From Streptomyces adelaidensis (lineage in GTDB: Bacteria; Actinomycetota; Actinomycetes; Streptomycetales; Streptomycetaceae): a DNA stretch of 64,000 bases. Position 1 is the first letter of the stretch. Every line of letters starts with the position of its first letter. Under the pieces are notes generated by a model. It was given only the letters and a program-made list of their open reading frames with translations. It was not told the DNA's origin and did not search any database. This document shows, piece by piece, positions 51,326 to 59,463 of the stretch. The stretch lies in contig NZ_JAEMUX010000001.1 in the NCBI RefSeq assembly GCF_016598475.1, forward strand, positions 124,001 through 188,000. The letters are read 5' to 3'. The position numbers were made by a program, and so were the translations under genes.

Positions 51326-52198
51326 TCAGCGCCGGTGTCGTACGGCGACGAACCGCACCGGGGTGCCCGGCGCGGCCTGGGCCGCGCCGGGCAGGTCCGC
51401 CGGGTGGACCACCGCGACCACCGGATAGCCCCCGGTGGTCGGATGGTCGGCGAGGAAGACGACCGGGCGGCCGTCCGGCGGCACCTGGACGGCGCCCAGC
51501 ACCATTCCCTCACTGGGGAGCTCACCCGCCCGGGAACGCTCCAGGGCGGGCCCCTCGGTGCGCAGCCCGATGCGGTTGCTCGCCGAGGAGACGGCGTAGG
51601 GGCGCGTGGTGAAAGTGCGCAGCGCCGCGTCCGTGAACCAGTCGTGGCGCGGGCCCAGCGTGATGCGCAGGACGAGTTCCAAGGGCGGCGCCGGGTGCGG
51701 GACCACGTCCACGCGTGCGTGGAACCCCGGCGGGCGTCCGAGCGGGAGCACGGTGCCGTCCGTCAGCGGTGGAGGGCCGAGGCCCGACAGCAGATCGGTG
51801 GAGCGGCTGCCGAGCACCGGCTCCACGGCCACACCGCCGGCGACGGCGAGATACCCGCGTACGCCGGCACGGGCCGCCCCGATGTCCAGCAACGCCCCGC
51901 CGGGGACCCGTACGGCCGCTCCCCAGGCCACCGGGCGGCCGTCCACGGTGACGGGACAGGGGGCGCCGCCGACGGCCATGGTGACCGTCGAGCGGGGCCG
52001 TACGGAGCAGCCGTTGAGGGTGGTCTCCAGGACGGCCGCGTCCGGGGGGTTGCCCACCAGGCGGTTCACCAGGGCGGCGGCGGGCGCGTCCAGGGCACCC
52101 GAGCGGGGCACGCCGAGGTGGGCGTGGCCGGGGCGGCCCCGGTCCTGGACGGTGGTCAGGGCACCGGCCCGGACGACGGCGAGGGCGCGGTCGCTCAC
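51326..52198 (-). CDS. pxpC: 5-oxoprolinase subunit PxpC
   Basis: This 290-aa protein is the KipA/biotin-dependent carboxylase-like subunit of the three-part 5-oxoprolinase. Marks are TTVQDRGRPGHAHLGVPRSGALD near the start, GSRSTDLLSG and PSEGMVLGAVQVPPDGRPVV and ADHPTTGGYPV near the end. With PxpA and PxpB it opens 5-oxoproline to glutamate using ATP. The GTG start overlaps the pxpB stop (GTGA). It converges with the broken SGNH hydrolase gene 28 bases away. Confidence 0.92.
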   Translation of the reverse strand: MSDRALAVVRAGALTTVQDRGRPGHAHLGVPRSGALDAPAAALVNRLVGNPPDAAVLETTLNGCSVRPRSTVTMAVGGAPCPVTVDGRPVAWGAAVRVPGGALLDIGAARAGVRGYLAVAGGVAVEPVLGSRSTDLLSGLGPPPLTDGTVLPLGRPPGFHARVDVVPHPAPPLELVLRITLGPRHDWFTDAALRTFTTRPYAVSSASNRIGLRTEGPALERSRAGELPSEGMVLGAVQVPPDGRPVVFLADHPTTGGYPVVAVVHPADLPGAAQAAPGTPVRFVAVRHRR

Positions 52199-52806
52199 GG
52201 CGCCGCCACGGGAAAGAAGCGGACCCGGGTACCCGGCGCCAGCAGAGCGGCCGGCACGCGCGTGTGGTCCCACAGCACGATGTCCGTGGTACCGATCAGC
52301 TGCCAGCCGCCGGGGGAGGAGCGCGGGTACACGCCGGTGTACGGGCCGGCCAGGGCGACCGACCCCGCCGGGACGGCCGTACGCGGGGTCGCCCGGCGCG
52401 GGACCTCGCGGGGCAGCCCGGTGAGGTAACCGAAGCCGGGCGCGAAGCCGCAGAAGGCCACCCGGAACTCGGCCGCCGCGTGGATGCGGGCCACCTCGGT
52501 CTCGTCGACCCCCCAGTGGGCGGCGACGTCCGCCAGGTCGGGGCCGTCATACCGGACGGGGATCTCGACCACGTCCTGAGCGCGCGGAGGAACGGGCGGC
52601 ACCTCCCAGGAGGCGAGGCGCCCGGTGAGGAGGGACGGGTCGTCGAGGCCGTCCAGGAGGACCGTACCGGCGGCCGGGACGATCTCGGCCACCGCCAGGT
52701 CGCCCGTCGCTCGACGGCGCAGCAGCTCGGCGTGCAGGGCCTCGGCCTCCTCGCCGGTGCCCACCTCGATCAGCAGCGCGCGGTCCCCGACCGGCAGCAC
52801 CCTCAT
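52195..52806 (-). CDS. pxpB: 5-oxoprolinase subunit PxpB
   Basis: This 203-aa protein is the KipI/allophanate hydrolase subunit 1-like part of 5-oxoprolinase. Marks are LPVGDRALLIEVG, EIPVRYDGPDL, the loop FCGFAPGFGYLTGL and GWQLIGTTDI near the end. It overlaps both neighbours by 4 bases, so the three subunits are made together in equal amounts. Confidence 0.93.
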   Translation of the reverse strand: MRVLPVGDRALLIEVGTGEEAEALHAELLRRRATGDLAVAEIVPAAGTVLLDGLDDPSLLTGRLASWEVPPVPPRAQDVVEIPVRYDGPDLADVAAHWGVDETEVARIHAAAEFRVAFCGFAPGFGYLTGLPREVPRRATPRTAVPAGSVALAGPYTGVYPRSSPGGWQLIGTTDIVLWDHTRVPAALLAPGTRVRFFPVAAP

Positions 52807-53561
52807 ACGAACGCCTCCACACGGACCCCCGACGCCGCCAGCTCCGCCCGTACCCGCCGGGCCAGCTCCACCGCGCCCGGCGTGTCGCCGTGCAGGCAGA
52901 GGGAGCGGGCCCGGACGGCGACGCGCTCCCCGGAGCGGGAGACGACCGAGCCGGCCAGGGCCAGACCGACGGACCGCTCGACCACGCTGTCCGCGTCCGT
53001 GATCACGGCACCGTCCTGCCCGCGCGGCACCAGGGTGCCCTGGTCGGTGTACGCGCGGTCCGCGAACGCCTCGGTGACGGCGGGCAGCCCGGCCCCCTCG
53101 GCCACCTTGAGGAAGCGCGAGCCGGGCAGGCCGAGGACGGGCAGCGAGGCGTCGGCGAGGAGCACCCCGTCGACCACCGCCGCCGCCTGTTCCTCGTCGT
53201 GCACGACACGGTTGTAGAGCGCGCCGTGCGGCTTCACGTACGACACGCGCGTGCCGGCCGCGCGTGCGAAGACCTCCAGGGCGCCGATCTGGTACGCCAC
53301 CTCGGCCGCCAGTTCGGTGGACGGCACGTCCATCGCGCGCCGCCCGAAGCCCGCCAGGTCGCGGTAGGAGACCTGGGCGCCGACCCGTACACCGCGCTCG
53401 GCCGCCGATTCGCAGACCCGGCGCATGGTGGCCGCGTCCCCCGCGTGGAAGCCGCAGGCCACGTTGGCGCTGGTGACGACGGACAGCAGCTGCTCGTCGT
53501 CGGTCAGCCGCCAGCGGCCGAAGCCCTCGCCGAGATCGGCGTTGAGATCGATGGAGATCAT
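52803..53561 (-). CDS. pxpA: 5-oxoprolinase subunit PxpA (LamB/YcsF family)
   Basis: This 252-aa protein belongs to the LamB/YcsF family. Marks are IDLNADLGEGFGRW, VTSANVACGFHAGD, YVKPHGALYN and SLCLHGDTPGAVELAR. It provides the phosphorylated-substrate-binding part of 5-oxoprolinase. It starts 87 bases after the DUF1445 gene in the same operon. 5-Oxoproline arises by spontaneous cyclisation of glutamine and from glutathione-like compounds. Confidence 0.94.
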   Translation of the reverse strand: MISIDLNADLGEGFGRWRLTDDEQLLSVVTSANVACGFHAGDAATMRRVCESAAERGVRVGAQVSYRDLAGFGRRAMDVPSTELAAEVAYQIGALEVFARAAGTRVSYVKPHGALYNRVVHDEEQAAAVVDGVLLADASLPVLGLPGSRFLKVAEGAGLPAVTEAFADRAYTDQGTLVPRGQDGAVITDADSVVERSVGLALAGSVVSRSGERVAVRARSLCLHGDTPGAVELARRVRAELAASGVRVEAFV

Positions 53562-53648
53562 GGTTCCTATTCTCCTGGATGTCCCATGGGTGTTTCCACC
53601 CGTTGTGTCCGCTGACGTGCCGCCGGCCGGCTGCCGTCGACGTGCCCG

Positions 53649-54476
53649 TCAGAGCACGCGGTACCGCTCGTCGCGGGCGTCGGTCAGGAACATCTGGCCC
53701 GGTGCGTGGGTGATCGCGAACGGCGGCCGTGAGGCCATCACCGCGGCCTGGGGTGTCACCCCGCAGGCCCAGAACACCGGGATGTCGTCCGGCTCGGCGT
53801 CCACCGGATCGCCGAAGTCCGGGCGGGACAGGTCCGCGATGCCGAGGCCCGCCGCCTCACCGCAGTGCACCGGGCCGCCGTGCACGGCCGGGAGCAGGCT
53901 GCTCTCCCGGATCGCGGCGGCCAGGTGCTCGGGCGGCACCGGGCGCATCGACACCACCATCGGACCGCGCACCCGCCCGGCGGGGCGGCACTGGCGGCCG
54001 GTGACGTACATGGAGACGTTGCGGCCCTGCTCGATGTGGCGCATCGGGACGCCCGCCTCGGTGAGCGCCCACTCGAAGGTGAAGCTGCACCCGATCAGGA
54101 ACGACACCAGGTCCTCCCGCCAGACGTCGACCACGTCCGTCGGCTCGGCCACCAACTCGCCGTGCTCCCAGACCCGGTAGCGCGGCAGATCGGTCCGCAG
54201 GTCCGCGCCCTGAGCGAGCGGAGTCGTCCACGCACCGGCGTCCGTGACGTCGAGCACAGGACACGGCTTGGGGTTGCGCTGGCAGAACAGCAGCATGTCG
54301 TACGCCCAGTCGGCGGGCACCGAGATCAGGTTCGCCTGGGTGTGCCCGGCCGCGACCCCGGCGGTGGGACCCGAGACGCCGGAACGGAACCGGGCGCGCG
54401 CCTCGTCGGGGGTCCACGCGTGCGCGTGCGGGTCGACGAGGGTCAGGGGGCGGTCGTGAGCGGTCGCGTGATTCAC
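53649..54476 (-). CDS. DUF1445 putative hydro-lyase (YcsI/D-glutamate cyclase-like)
   Basis: This 275-aa protein fits the DUF1445 family: [51 protein letters not shown] and a closing [13 protein letters not shown] and [12 protein letters not shown]. In B. subtilis ycsI sits with the pxp genes, and mammalian D-glutamate cyclase contains this domain, so it may make or handle a 5-oxoproline isomer. The GTG start overlaps the MFS stop (GTGA). Confidence 0.88.
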   Translation of the reverse strand: MNHATAHDRPLTLVDPHAHAWTPDEARARFRSGVSGPTAGVAAGHTQANLISVPADWAYDMLLFCQRNPKPCPVLDVTDAGAWTTPLAQGADLRTDLPRYRVWEHGELVAEPTDVVDVWREDLVSFLIGCSFTFEWALTEAGVPMRHIEQGRNVSMYVTGRQCRPAGRVRGPMVVSMRPVPPEHLAAAIRESSLLPAVHGGPVHCGEAAGLGIADLSRPDFGDPVDAEPDDIPVFWACGVTPQAAVMASRPPFAITHAPGQMFLTDARDERYRVL

Positions 54477-55792
54477 ACGAGTTCCTTTCCACGAGTCTCC
54501 GGAAGTCCGAGCAGCGCCACCGCCGCCAGGCCGTAGCCGATCGCGCCGAAGACCAGCGCGCCGCCCACGCCCCAGCTGTCGGCCAGGAAACCGACCGTGG
54601 TGGGGAAGATGGCGCCCACCGCGCGCCCGGTGTTGTACGTGAAGCCCTGCCCGGTGCCCCGGACGGCGGCCGGGTACAGCTCGCTGAGGAACGAGCCGAA
54701 GCCGCTGAAGATCGCCGACATGCAGAACCCGAGCGGGAAACCGAGCACCAGGAGGAGGGTGTCGGCGCCACTGGGAATGTTCGCGTACGCCAGGATGCAC
54801 AGCGCCGAGAGGACCGCGAAGAGCCAGATGTTCCGCCGACGGCCCAGCCGGTCGGTGAGATAGCCGCCGGTGAGGTAGCCGATGAAGGCCCCGGAGATCA
54901 GGAACGTGAGGTAGCCGCCGGTTCCGACGACCGACAGACCGCGCTCCGTCTTCAGATACGTGGGTACCCAGGTCGCCAGCGTGTAGTAGCCGCCCTGGAC
55001 ACCGGTGGAGAGCAGCACTGCGAAGACCGTGGTGCGCAGCAGACCGGGAGCCGTGGCCGTACCCCGGCGGAAGATCGCGGCGAACGAGCCCTTCTCGGCG
55101 CTCTTCTCACGCGCGGCCGCCGCCTCCGGAGCGTCCTCGACCGAGCGGCGCACCCAGATGACGAGCAGTGCGGGCAGCGCACCGGTCCAGAACATCACGC
55201 GCCAGGCGAGGTCGTCGTCGAGGAAGGAGAAGACCGTCGTGTAGACGATCACGGCCAGTCCCCAGCCGACGGCCCAGGAGCTCTGGACCGCGCCGAGCGT
55301 ACGCCCCCGGTGCTTGGCACTCGCGTACTCGGCGACCAGGATCGCGCCGACCGCCCACTCGCCGCCGAAGCCCAGCCCCTGAAGGGCGCGGAAGACCAGC
55401 AGGGTCTCGTAGTTGGGCGCGAAGCCGCAGGCCACGGTGAAGACCGCGTAGGTGATCACGGTGATCATCAGTGCCTTCACGCGCCCGATCCGGTCCGCGA
55501 GCACCCCCGCGCCGGCGCCGCCGATCGCCGAGACGACCAGGGTGACCGTGGTGAACAGCCCGGTCTGGCCGTTGTCCAGGCCGAAATAGGCCGTGAGCGC
55601 GACCATGCTCAGCGGCAGCGTGAAGTAGTCGTACGAGTCGAGCGCATAGCCGCCGAACGCGCCGCCGAAGGCGCGGCGGCCACGCGGGCCGAGGGCGCGC
55701 AGCCAGGCGAACGCGCCGTCGTCGGGGGCCGGTTCGCCCGGGCCGGGTTCGGTGGTGGAGGTCGGGGCGGGGGAGGGAGGGGGCGTGCTCAT
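54473..55792 (-). CDS. MFS transporter (metabolite:H+ symporter type)
   Basis: This 439-aa polytopic protein has about 12 helices and the MFS loop [10 protein letters not shown] and its repeat [10 protein letters not shown]. Similarity is to the AAHS/sialate-type acid symporters ([16 protein letters not shown], the GGEW motif in helix 4). As first gene of the 5-oxoproline operon it probably imports 5-oxoproline or a related acid; this is inferred from context. The start at 55792 (MSTPPPS) follows a G-rich stretch; the 5' leader contains slippage-prone repeats. Confidence 0.87.
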   Translation of the reverse strand: MSTPPPSPAPTSTTEPGPGEPAPDDGAFAWLRALGPRGRRAFGGAFGGYALDSYDYFTLPLSMVALTAYFGLDNGQTGLFTTVTLVVSAIGGAGAGVLADRIGRVKALMITVITYAVFTVACGFAPNYETLLVFRALQGLGFGGEWAVGAILVAEYASAKHRGRTLGAVQSSWAVGWGLAVIVYTTVFSFLDDDLAWRVMFWTGALPALLVIWVRRSVEDAPEAAAAREKSAEKGSFAAIFRRGTATAPGLLRTTVFAVLLSTGVQGGYYTLATWVPTYLKTERGLSVVGTGGYLTFLISGAFIGYLTGGYLTDRLGRRRNIWLFAVLSALCILAYANIPSGADTLLLVLGFPLGFCMSAIFSGFGSFLSELYPAAVRGTGQGFTYNTGRAVGAIFPTTVGFLADSWGVGGALVFGAIGYGLAAVALLGLPETRGKELV

Positions 55793-55833
55793 GGGCACCT
55801 CGCAATGAGGGACGGGGGAGTGGGTGAGGACTG

Positions 55834-55884
55834 AGCCGTGCCGTGCCGTGCCGTGCCATGCGGTGGTGCGGTGGTGCGGTGGTG
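55834..55884. repeat. GCCGT pentamers and GCGGTGGT octamers
   Basis: About five GCCGT units (55834-55858) are followed by three copies of an 8-bp GCGGTGGT-like unit (55859-55884). They lie in the leader of the 5-oxoproline operon, 42-92 bases before the MFS start, where copy-number change could alter expression. Confidence 0.75.
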
Positions 55885-55941
55885 CCGTGCGGGAGCGGCC
55901 GGCGCCGGGAGGTGAGCGGAGGCTCCTGTCCAGCAAGGTAG

Positions 55942-55960
55942 AGGATCGTTGAACGATCCT
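55942..55960. promoter_or_regulatory. Perfect palindrome, operator of the divergent GntR regulator
   Basis: AGGATCGTT-G-AACGATCCT is a perfect 19-bp inverted repeat midway between the GntR gene (49 bases away) and the MFS gene (150 bases away). An overlapping TTGAA-N6-TTCAA is also present (55949-55964). Location and symmetry fit a FadR-type GntR site controlling both directions. Confidence 0.75.
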
Positions 55961-56008
55961 TCAATACCTGTGTTGTTTCGTTCTCGTATCTGCGGTTGAA
56001 TTCCGGGC

Positions 56009-56707
56009 ATGGCCGCCGAACTGACCGGACTCGCCGACGACCGGGCCCTCCTCGGGCGCACCAGCACCGCCGAACGGGTCTCGGACATCCTCCGGAGCCG
56101 CATCGCCGAGGGCTTCTTCCCGCCAGGCACACGGCTGTCCGAGGACAGCATCGGCGGCGCCCTCGGGGTGTCCCGCAACACCCTCCGCGAGTCGTTCCGC
56201 CTGCTCACCCACGAACGGCTCCTCGTGCACGAGCTCAACCGCGGCGTCTTCGTGCGCGTGCTCACCGTCGAGGACGTCGAGGACATCTACCGGACCCGCC
56301 GCCTCGTCGAGTGCGCCGTCGTACGCGGGCTCGGAGCGCCGCCGTACGGCCTCGACGGTCTCGCCGAAGCCGTCGCGGAGGGGCAGCGGAAGGCCCGCGA
56401 AGGTGACTGGAAAGGCGTGTCCACCGCCAACATCCACTTCCACCGCGAACTCGTCGCCCTCGCCGGCAGCGCCCGCACAGACGAGTTCATGCGCAGCGTC
56501 TTCGCCGAACTCCGGCTCGCGTTCCATGTGGTGGACAATCCACGCAAGTTGTACGAGCCCTATCTGGCGCGAAACCTACTGATCCTCCAGACGCTTCAGA
56601 CGGGCGAGCGCGACAAGGCGGAACAGATGCTGGCCGCGTACCTGGACGACTCGCTTCAGGGTCTGATCGCGGTCTATGGACGAAGGGTGGAGGGCGGCGC
56701 CCCGTAA
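56009..56707 (+). CDS. GntR/FadR-type (FCD domain) regulator
   Basis: This 232-aa regulator has a winged helix at about 18-85 (RLSEDSIGGALGVSRNTLRESFRLLTHERLL) and an all-helical FCD ligand domain. Likely metal/ligand residues lie in NIHFHRELVALAG. FCD proteins sense small organic acids. Divergent orientation and the palindrome suggest it controls the 5-oxoproline operon, with 5-oxoproline or glutamate as the natural signal. The ATG at 56009 is the only good start. Confidence 0.9.
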   Translation: MAAELTGLADDRALLGRTSTAERVSDILRSRIAEGFFPPGTRLSEDSIGGALGVSRNTLRESFRLLTHERLLVHELNRGVFVRVLTVEDVEDIYRTRRLVECAVVRGLGAPPYGLDGLAEAVAEGQRKAREGDWKGVSTANIHFHRELVALAGSARTDEFMRSVFAELRLAFHVVDNPRKLYEPYLARNLLILQTLQTGERDKAEQMLAAYLDDSLQGLIAVYGRRVEGGAP

Positions 56708-56792
56708 GGGGCGCGGGGCTGCAGAAGTGCCTTGGACCTCCGGCTCTTCCGAGCGGAGCGCGCACGTTTCGCCGGTTGTCAGACCCAGCACC

Positions 56793-56806
56793 TAGTCTGT
56801 GCACCG
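56793..56806 (+). promoter_or_regulatory. -10 element of the condensin-like operon, probably leaderless
   Basis: TAGTCT (56793-56798) ends 7 bases before the GTG start of the kleisin-like gene, and no ribosome-binding sequence lies between. This is the usual arrangement for leaderless Streptomyces mRNA. A convincing -35 was not seen. Confidence 0.4.
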
Positions 56807-58329
56807 TGACTTCACCCGCACCGACGGACAGTGTTCCGCCCCAGTTCAGCGCGGGGTCGCGCCCCGCGCCGGGGCCGGCCGCCGACGAGGGACTGGCGCG
56901 GCGGCTGCGCGCGCTCGCCTGCACCGCGCCGCTGCACGACCTGGACGCGCGCAAGGCGAACCTCGCGGGCGAGTACTCGGTGTACGGCATGGCCGAGGTC
57001 GCCCTCGCCGCCATCGACCTGGTCACACTGAACATGGACTTCGACACGGGCGCGGACCACGACCAGATCGTCGCCCGGCTCATCCCGCGCATCGCCGCCC
57101 AGGCCCCTCGGCGGCCCGTCGAGGAGCACGAGCGGGTGGCCCGCTGGGTCCTGGAGAACCTGATCAACGTCGGCAGCGTCGACCGCGGCTTCCGTGCCGT
57201 ATACGGCACGTTCGCGTCCGACGGCACGTATGTGCGCCGCGACTACGACTTCAAGCTCATCGAGGAGGTCCCCGGCTACGGCGGCGGCGTGTACCTCCGC
57301 ACGACCGACGAGGCCGTCAACGTCCTTGTCGGTGCCCTCGACACCGACGTCACCAGTGCCCAGATCGCCGCCGAGGTCAAGCTGGAGGTGCTGATCAGCC
57401 GGGGCCGGCTCGCCGACGCGCAGCTCGCCGCGGAGCAGGCGCGGTACCGGACCGTGCAGTACTCGGAGACGCTCCGCAGAGCCCTGGACGCCACGCGGCG
57501 CAACGTCCGCGCGGTCGACTGGCTCCAGACCGTGCCCGACATGATCGCCGAGGCACTCGACCACGTCGCCGACCGCTACCGCCACGAGAACGCGATCCTC
57601 ACGAACATCCGCAAGGCCCGCGACGAGTCCGAGGACCCCGAGCAGAAGCGGCGCGCCGCCGAGCTCGTCGACATCGTCAAGGACTGCATCCGGCGCCACA
57701 CACTGCTTCAGTCCCGGCTGCTGGAGGCCGGACCGCTGTTCCGCGCGGAACAGGACCGGCAGGCCTTCGCCACACCCATGACGACGTCCGGCACAGACCT
57801 CTACGGGCATCTGATCGCCCCCCTGCTGCCGCTGCCCGCGGAGCAGGCGCGGCGGGTGACCGACGCGTTCTTCGCCCGCGGGACCGGGCTGCGGACGCCC
57901 GGGTCCGTACGGGTGGGGGATCTCGTCGATCTGCTCTTCACACCGCCGGTGGAGCGGGAGCACCTCGGTGCGGAGATGCCGGAGCCGGATCTGATCGCCA
58001 CGCCCGACGACAGCCGGTTCAGTGAGGAGCAGTTGGGCGCGGCGATGGAGCTGTTGGAGCTGCCCGCGGACGCGCCTCGGCGGTTGTCGGGGCTGTTGGC
58101 GGACGCGCGGCGGCTGGATCCCGAACTGCCTTACCTGGTCGCCCTGTTGGCTGTGCACGCGGCGAGTCCGCCGGTCGGTACGGCTTATCGGCAGGGGGAG
58201 GAGAAGCTGCTGTTCGCCGTGGACGACGGGACGGAGCTGGACGATCCGGAGTTCGGTGGGGCCGATCTGATCGTGGGGACGGCACTGCTGGACGCGGTCG
58301 GGATGGCGGCGGACAGGGAGGCGGCATGA
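56806..58329 (+). CDS. Kleisin-like subunit of an SMC-type complex (MukF/MksF/JetA-like, tentative)
   Basis: This 507-aa soluble, mostly helical protein starts with a Pro/Ala-rich tail (1-30), then a predicted winged-helix and helical dimer region (GEYSVYGMAEVALAAIDLVTL and following). A long helical stretch (about 180-320) has the pattern EVLISRGRLADAQLAAEQARYRTVQY and DMIAEALDHVADRY typical of MksF/JetA necks. The C-terminal part (about 345-500) could be the second winged helix. Size, helical content and position before a KITE-like and an SMC-like gene are the grounds for the call; direct similarity is weak to my eye. The start is a GTG without ribosome site. If it is not a kleisin, it is an uncharacterised partner of the SMC-like protein. 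Confidence 0.6.
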   Translation: MTSPAPTDSVPPQFSAGSRPAPGPAADEGLARRLRALACTAPLHDLDARKANLAGEYSVYGMAEVALAAIDLVTLNMDFDTGADHDQIVARLIPRIAAQAPRRPVEEHERVARWVLENLINVGSVDRGFRAVYGTFASDGTYVRRDYDFKLIEEVPGYGGGVYLRTTDEAVNVLVGALDTDVTSAQIAAEVKLEVLISRGRLADAQLAAEQARYRTVQYSETLRRALDATRRNVRAVDWLQTVPDMIAEALDHVADRYRHENAILTNIRKARDESEDPEQKRRAAELVDIVKDCIRRHTLLQSRLLEAGPLFRAEQDRQAFATPMTTSGTDLYGHLIAPLLPLPAEQARRVTDAFFARGTGLRTPGSVRVGDLVDLLFTPPVEREHLGAEMPEPDLIATPDDSRFSEEQLGAAMELLELPADAPRRLSGLLADARRLDPELPYLVALLAVHAASPPVGTAYRQGEEKLLFAVDDGTELDDPEFGGADLIVGTALLDAVGMAADREAA

Positions 58330-58371
58330 GAGCGCCGTCGAGCTGCCGGTATTTGTTCGTCCGCACCTTGT

Positions 58372-58405
58372 GTGTGGCTGGTCGCGCAGTTCCCCGCGCC
58401 CCTGA
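58372..58405 (+). repeat. Dispersed intergenic element between the first two condensin-like genes
   Basis: GTGTGGCTGGTCGCGCAG followed by TTCCCCGCGCCCCTGA is a sequence of the type found between many Streptomyces genes; related copies are at about 4649 and 38335. Here it lies inside a 121-bp gap in what otherwise looks like one operon. Confidence 0.6.
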
Positions 58406-58450
58406 CGGAGCTGCCCGACCCTCCGTCCATCAGACCAAGGAGTTTTCGCC

Positions 58451-59329
58451 GTGAGTGAGCACGTCGAGTGGAGTGAGCCGGAAACCGCTGCCCCGCCTGC
58501 GGCCGCCGCCCTCACTCCTGCCGACGCCGCTGACGCGGCTCGGCTTGTCGCCTTCGGCCTACAGCCCAAGCTTCAGCCCGCCCGTGACCAGGAGTACGGG
58601 GAGTTGCTGCGGCGGTACCGGGAGGACCCGGCGTTCGCGCGGCTGGCCGATGCCGTGGCCGCCGGGCTCGGGCTGGTGGTGCTGGAAGTGTCGCCGCGGG
58701 CCGGGATGGCGGTGGCGGCGGCCGAGGACTCCGTGTTCGCCGTGCGGATGGGCGACTACGCGCGACGGACCTCCGCCGACTCGATGGACCGGTTCCTGCA
58801 CGGACTGGCGCACCTGGCGGTCGCCGCGATGGCGTTTCCGCGCCCGGAGGATCTCGCGGACGACGGGTACATCGGGCGCGTCTCGGTCAACGGGGTCGAC
58901 GCCTTCGTACGGCAGGCCTGCCGGCGGCTGGAGGAGCGGGCCGAGGCGCAGGGGGAGAACACCGACCCGGCGAGCGACGCGCCGGGCCTGGAGGCGGCCT
59001 GGCGGATCTGGGCGAGACGCAGTTCCACCGGAGCCACCAAGGACGCCCGCCGCCTCGCGGGGTCGACCACCGGCATCATCGGCAAGGCGGTCGGCTTCCT
59101 GACCGACTCGGGATTCCTCCAGCGCACGGGCGACGACAACGGCGGCACATACCGGACGACGGCTCGTTACCAGCTCCAGGTCCGGGACATGGCGGGCAGT
59201 GCCGCCATGGCCGAGCTGCTGGAACTGGGCGTCGTCCCCGTCACCGACGGCACGGCCACACTGCTGCCCGCCGATGACACCGACGATCTGGAGCTGGTGG
59301 CCGACGCCGGGCTGCCGTTCCACTCCTGA
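58451..59329 (+). CDS. KITE-like winged-helix subunit (MukE/MksE/JetB-like, tentative)
   Basis: This 292-aa protein has an Ala-rich start, then YGELLRRYREDPAFARLADAVAAGLGL leading into a beta strand pair, and a C-terminal winged helix (about 205-265: TTGIIGKAVGFLTDSGFLQRT, then GGTYRTTARYQLQV). Two stacked winged-helix regions and the size match MksE/JetB subunits, which bridge kleisin and SMC heads. The GTG start has AAGGAG about 8 bases upstream. It follows the kleisin-like gene by 121 bases and precedes the SMC-like gene by 134 bases. The assignment rests on architecture and neighbourhood. Confidence 0.6.
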   Translation: MSEHVEWSEPETAAPPAAAALTPADAADAARLVAFGLQPKLQPARDQEYGELLRRYREDPAFARLADAVAAGLGLVVLEVSPRAGMAVAAAEDSVFAVRMGDYARRTSADSMDRFLHGLAHLAVAAMAFPRPEDLADDGYIGRVSVNGVDAFVRQACRRLEERAEAQGENTDPASDAPGLEAAWRIWARRSSTGATKDARRLAGSTTGIIGKAVGFLTDSGFLQRTGDDNGGTYRTTARYQLQVRDMAGSAAMAELLELGVVPVTDGTATLLPADDTDDLELVADAGLPFHS

Positions 59330-59463
59330 CCCCACAGACCACCGTACGAACGCACCGCAGGACCGCAGGACCGCAGGCCGCAAGGCCGATAGACCAATGG
59401 ACCGCACGTCCGCACAACAACCGCACCGCACGAACACCGTTACGACCGCGAAAGTCCCCCGCC

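Noticed and set aside
58330..59463. Claim of a complete Wadjet system
   Set aside because: Only three subunits are visible and their similarity to Jet proteins is architectural; the nuclease subunit is not in the window, so the name is not assigned.
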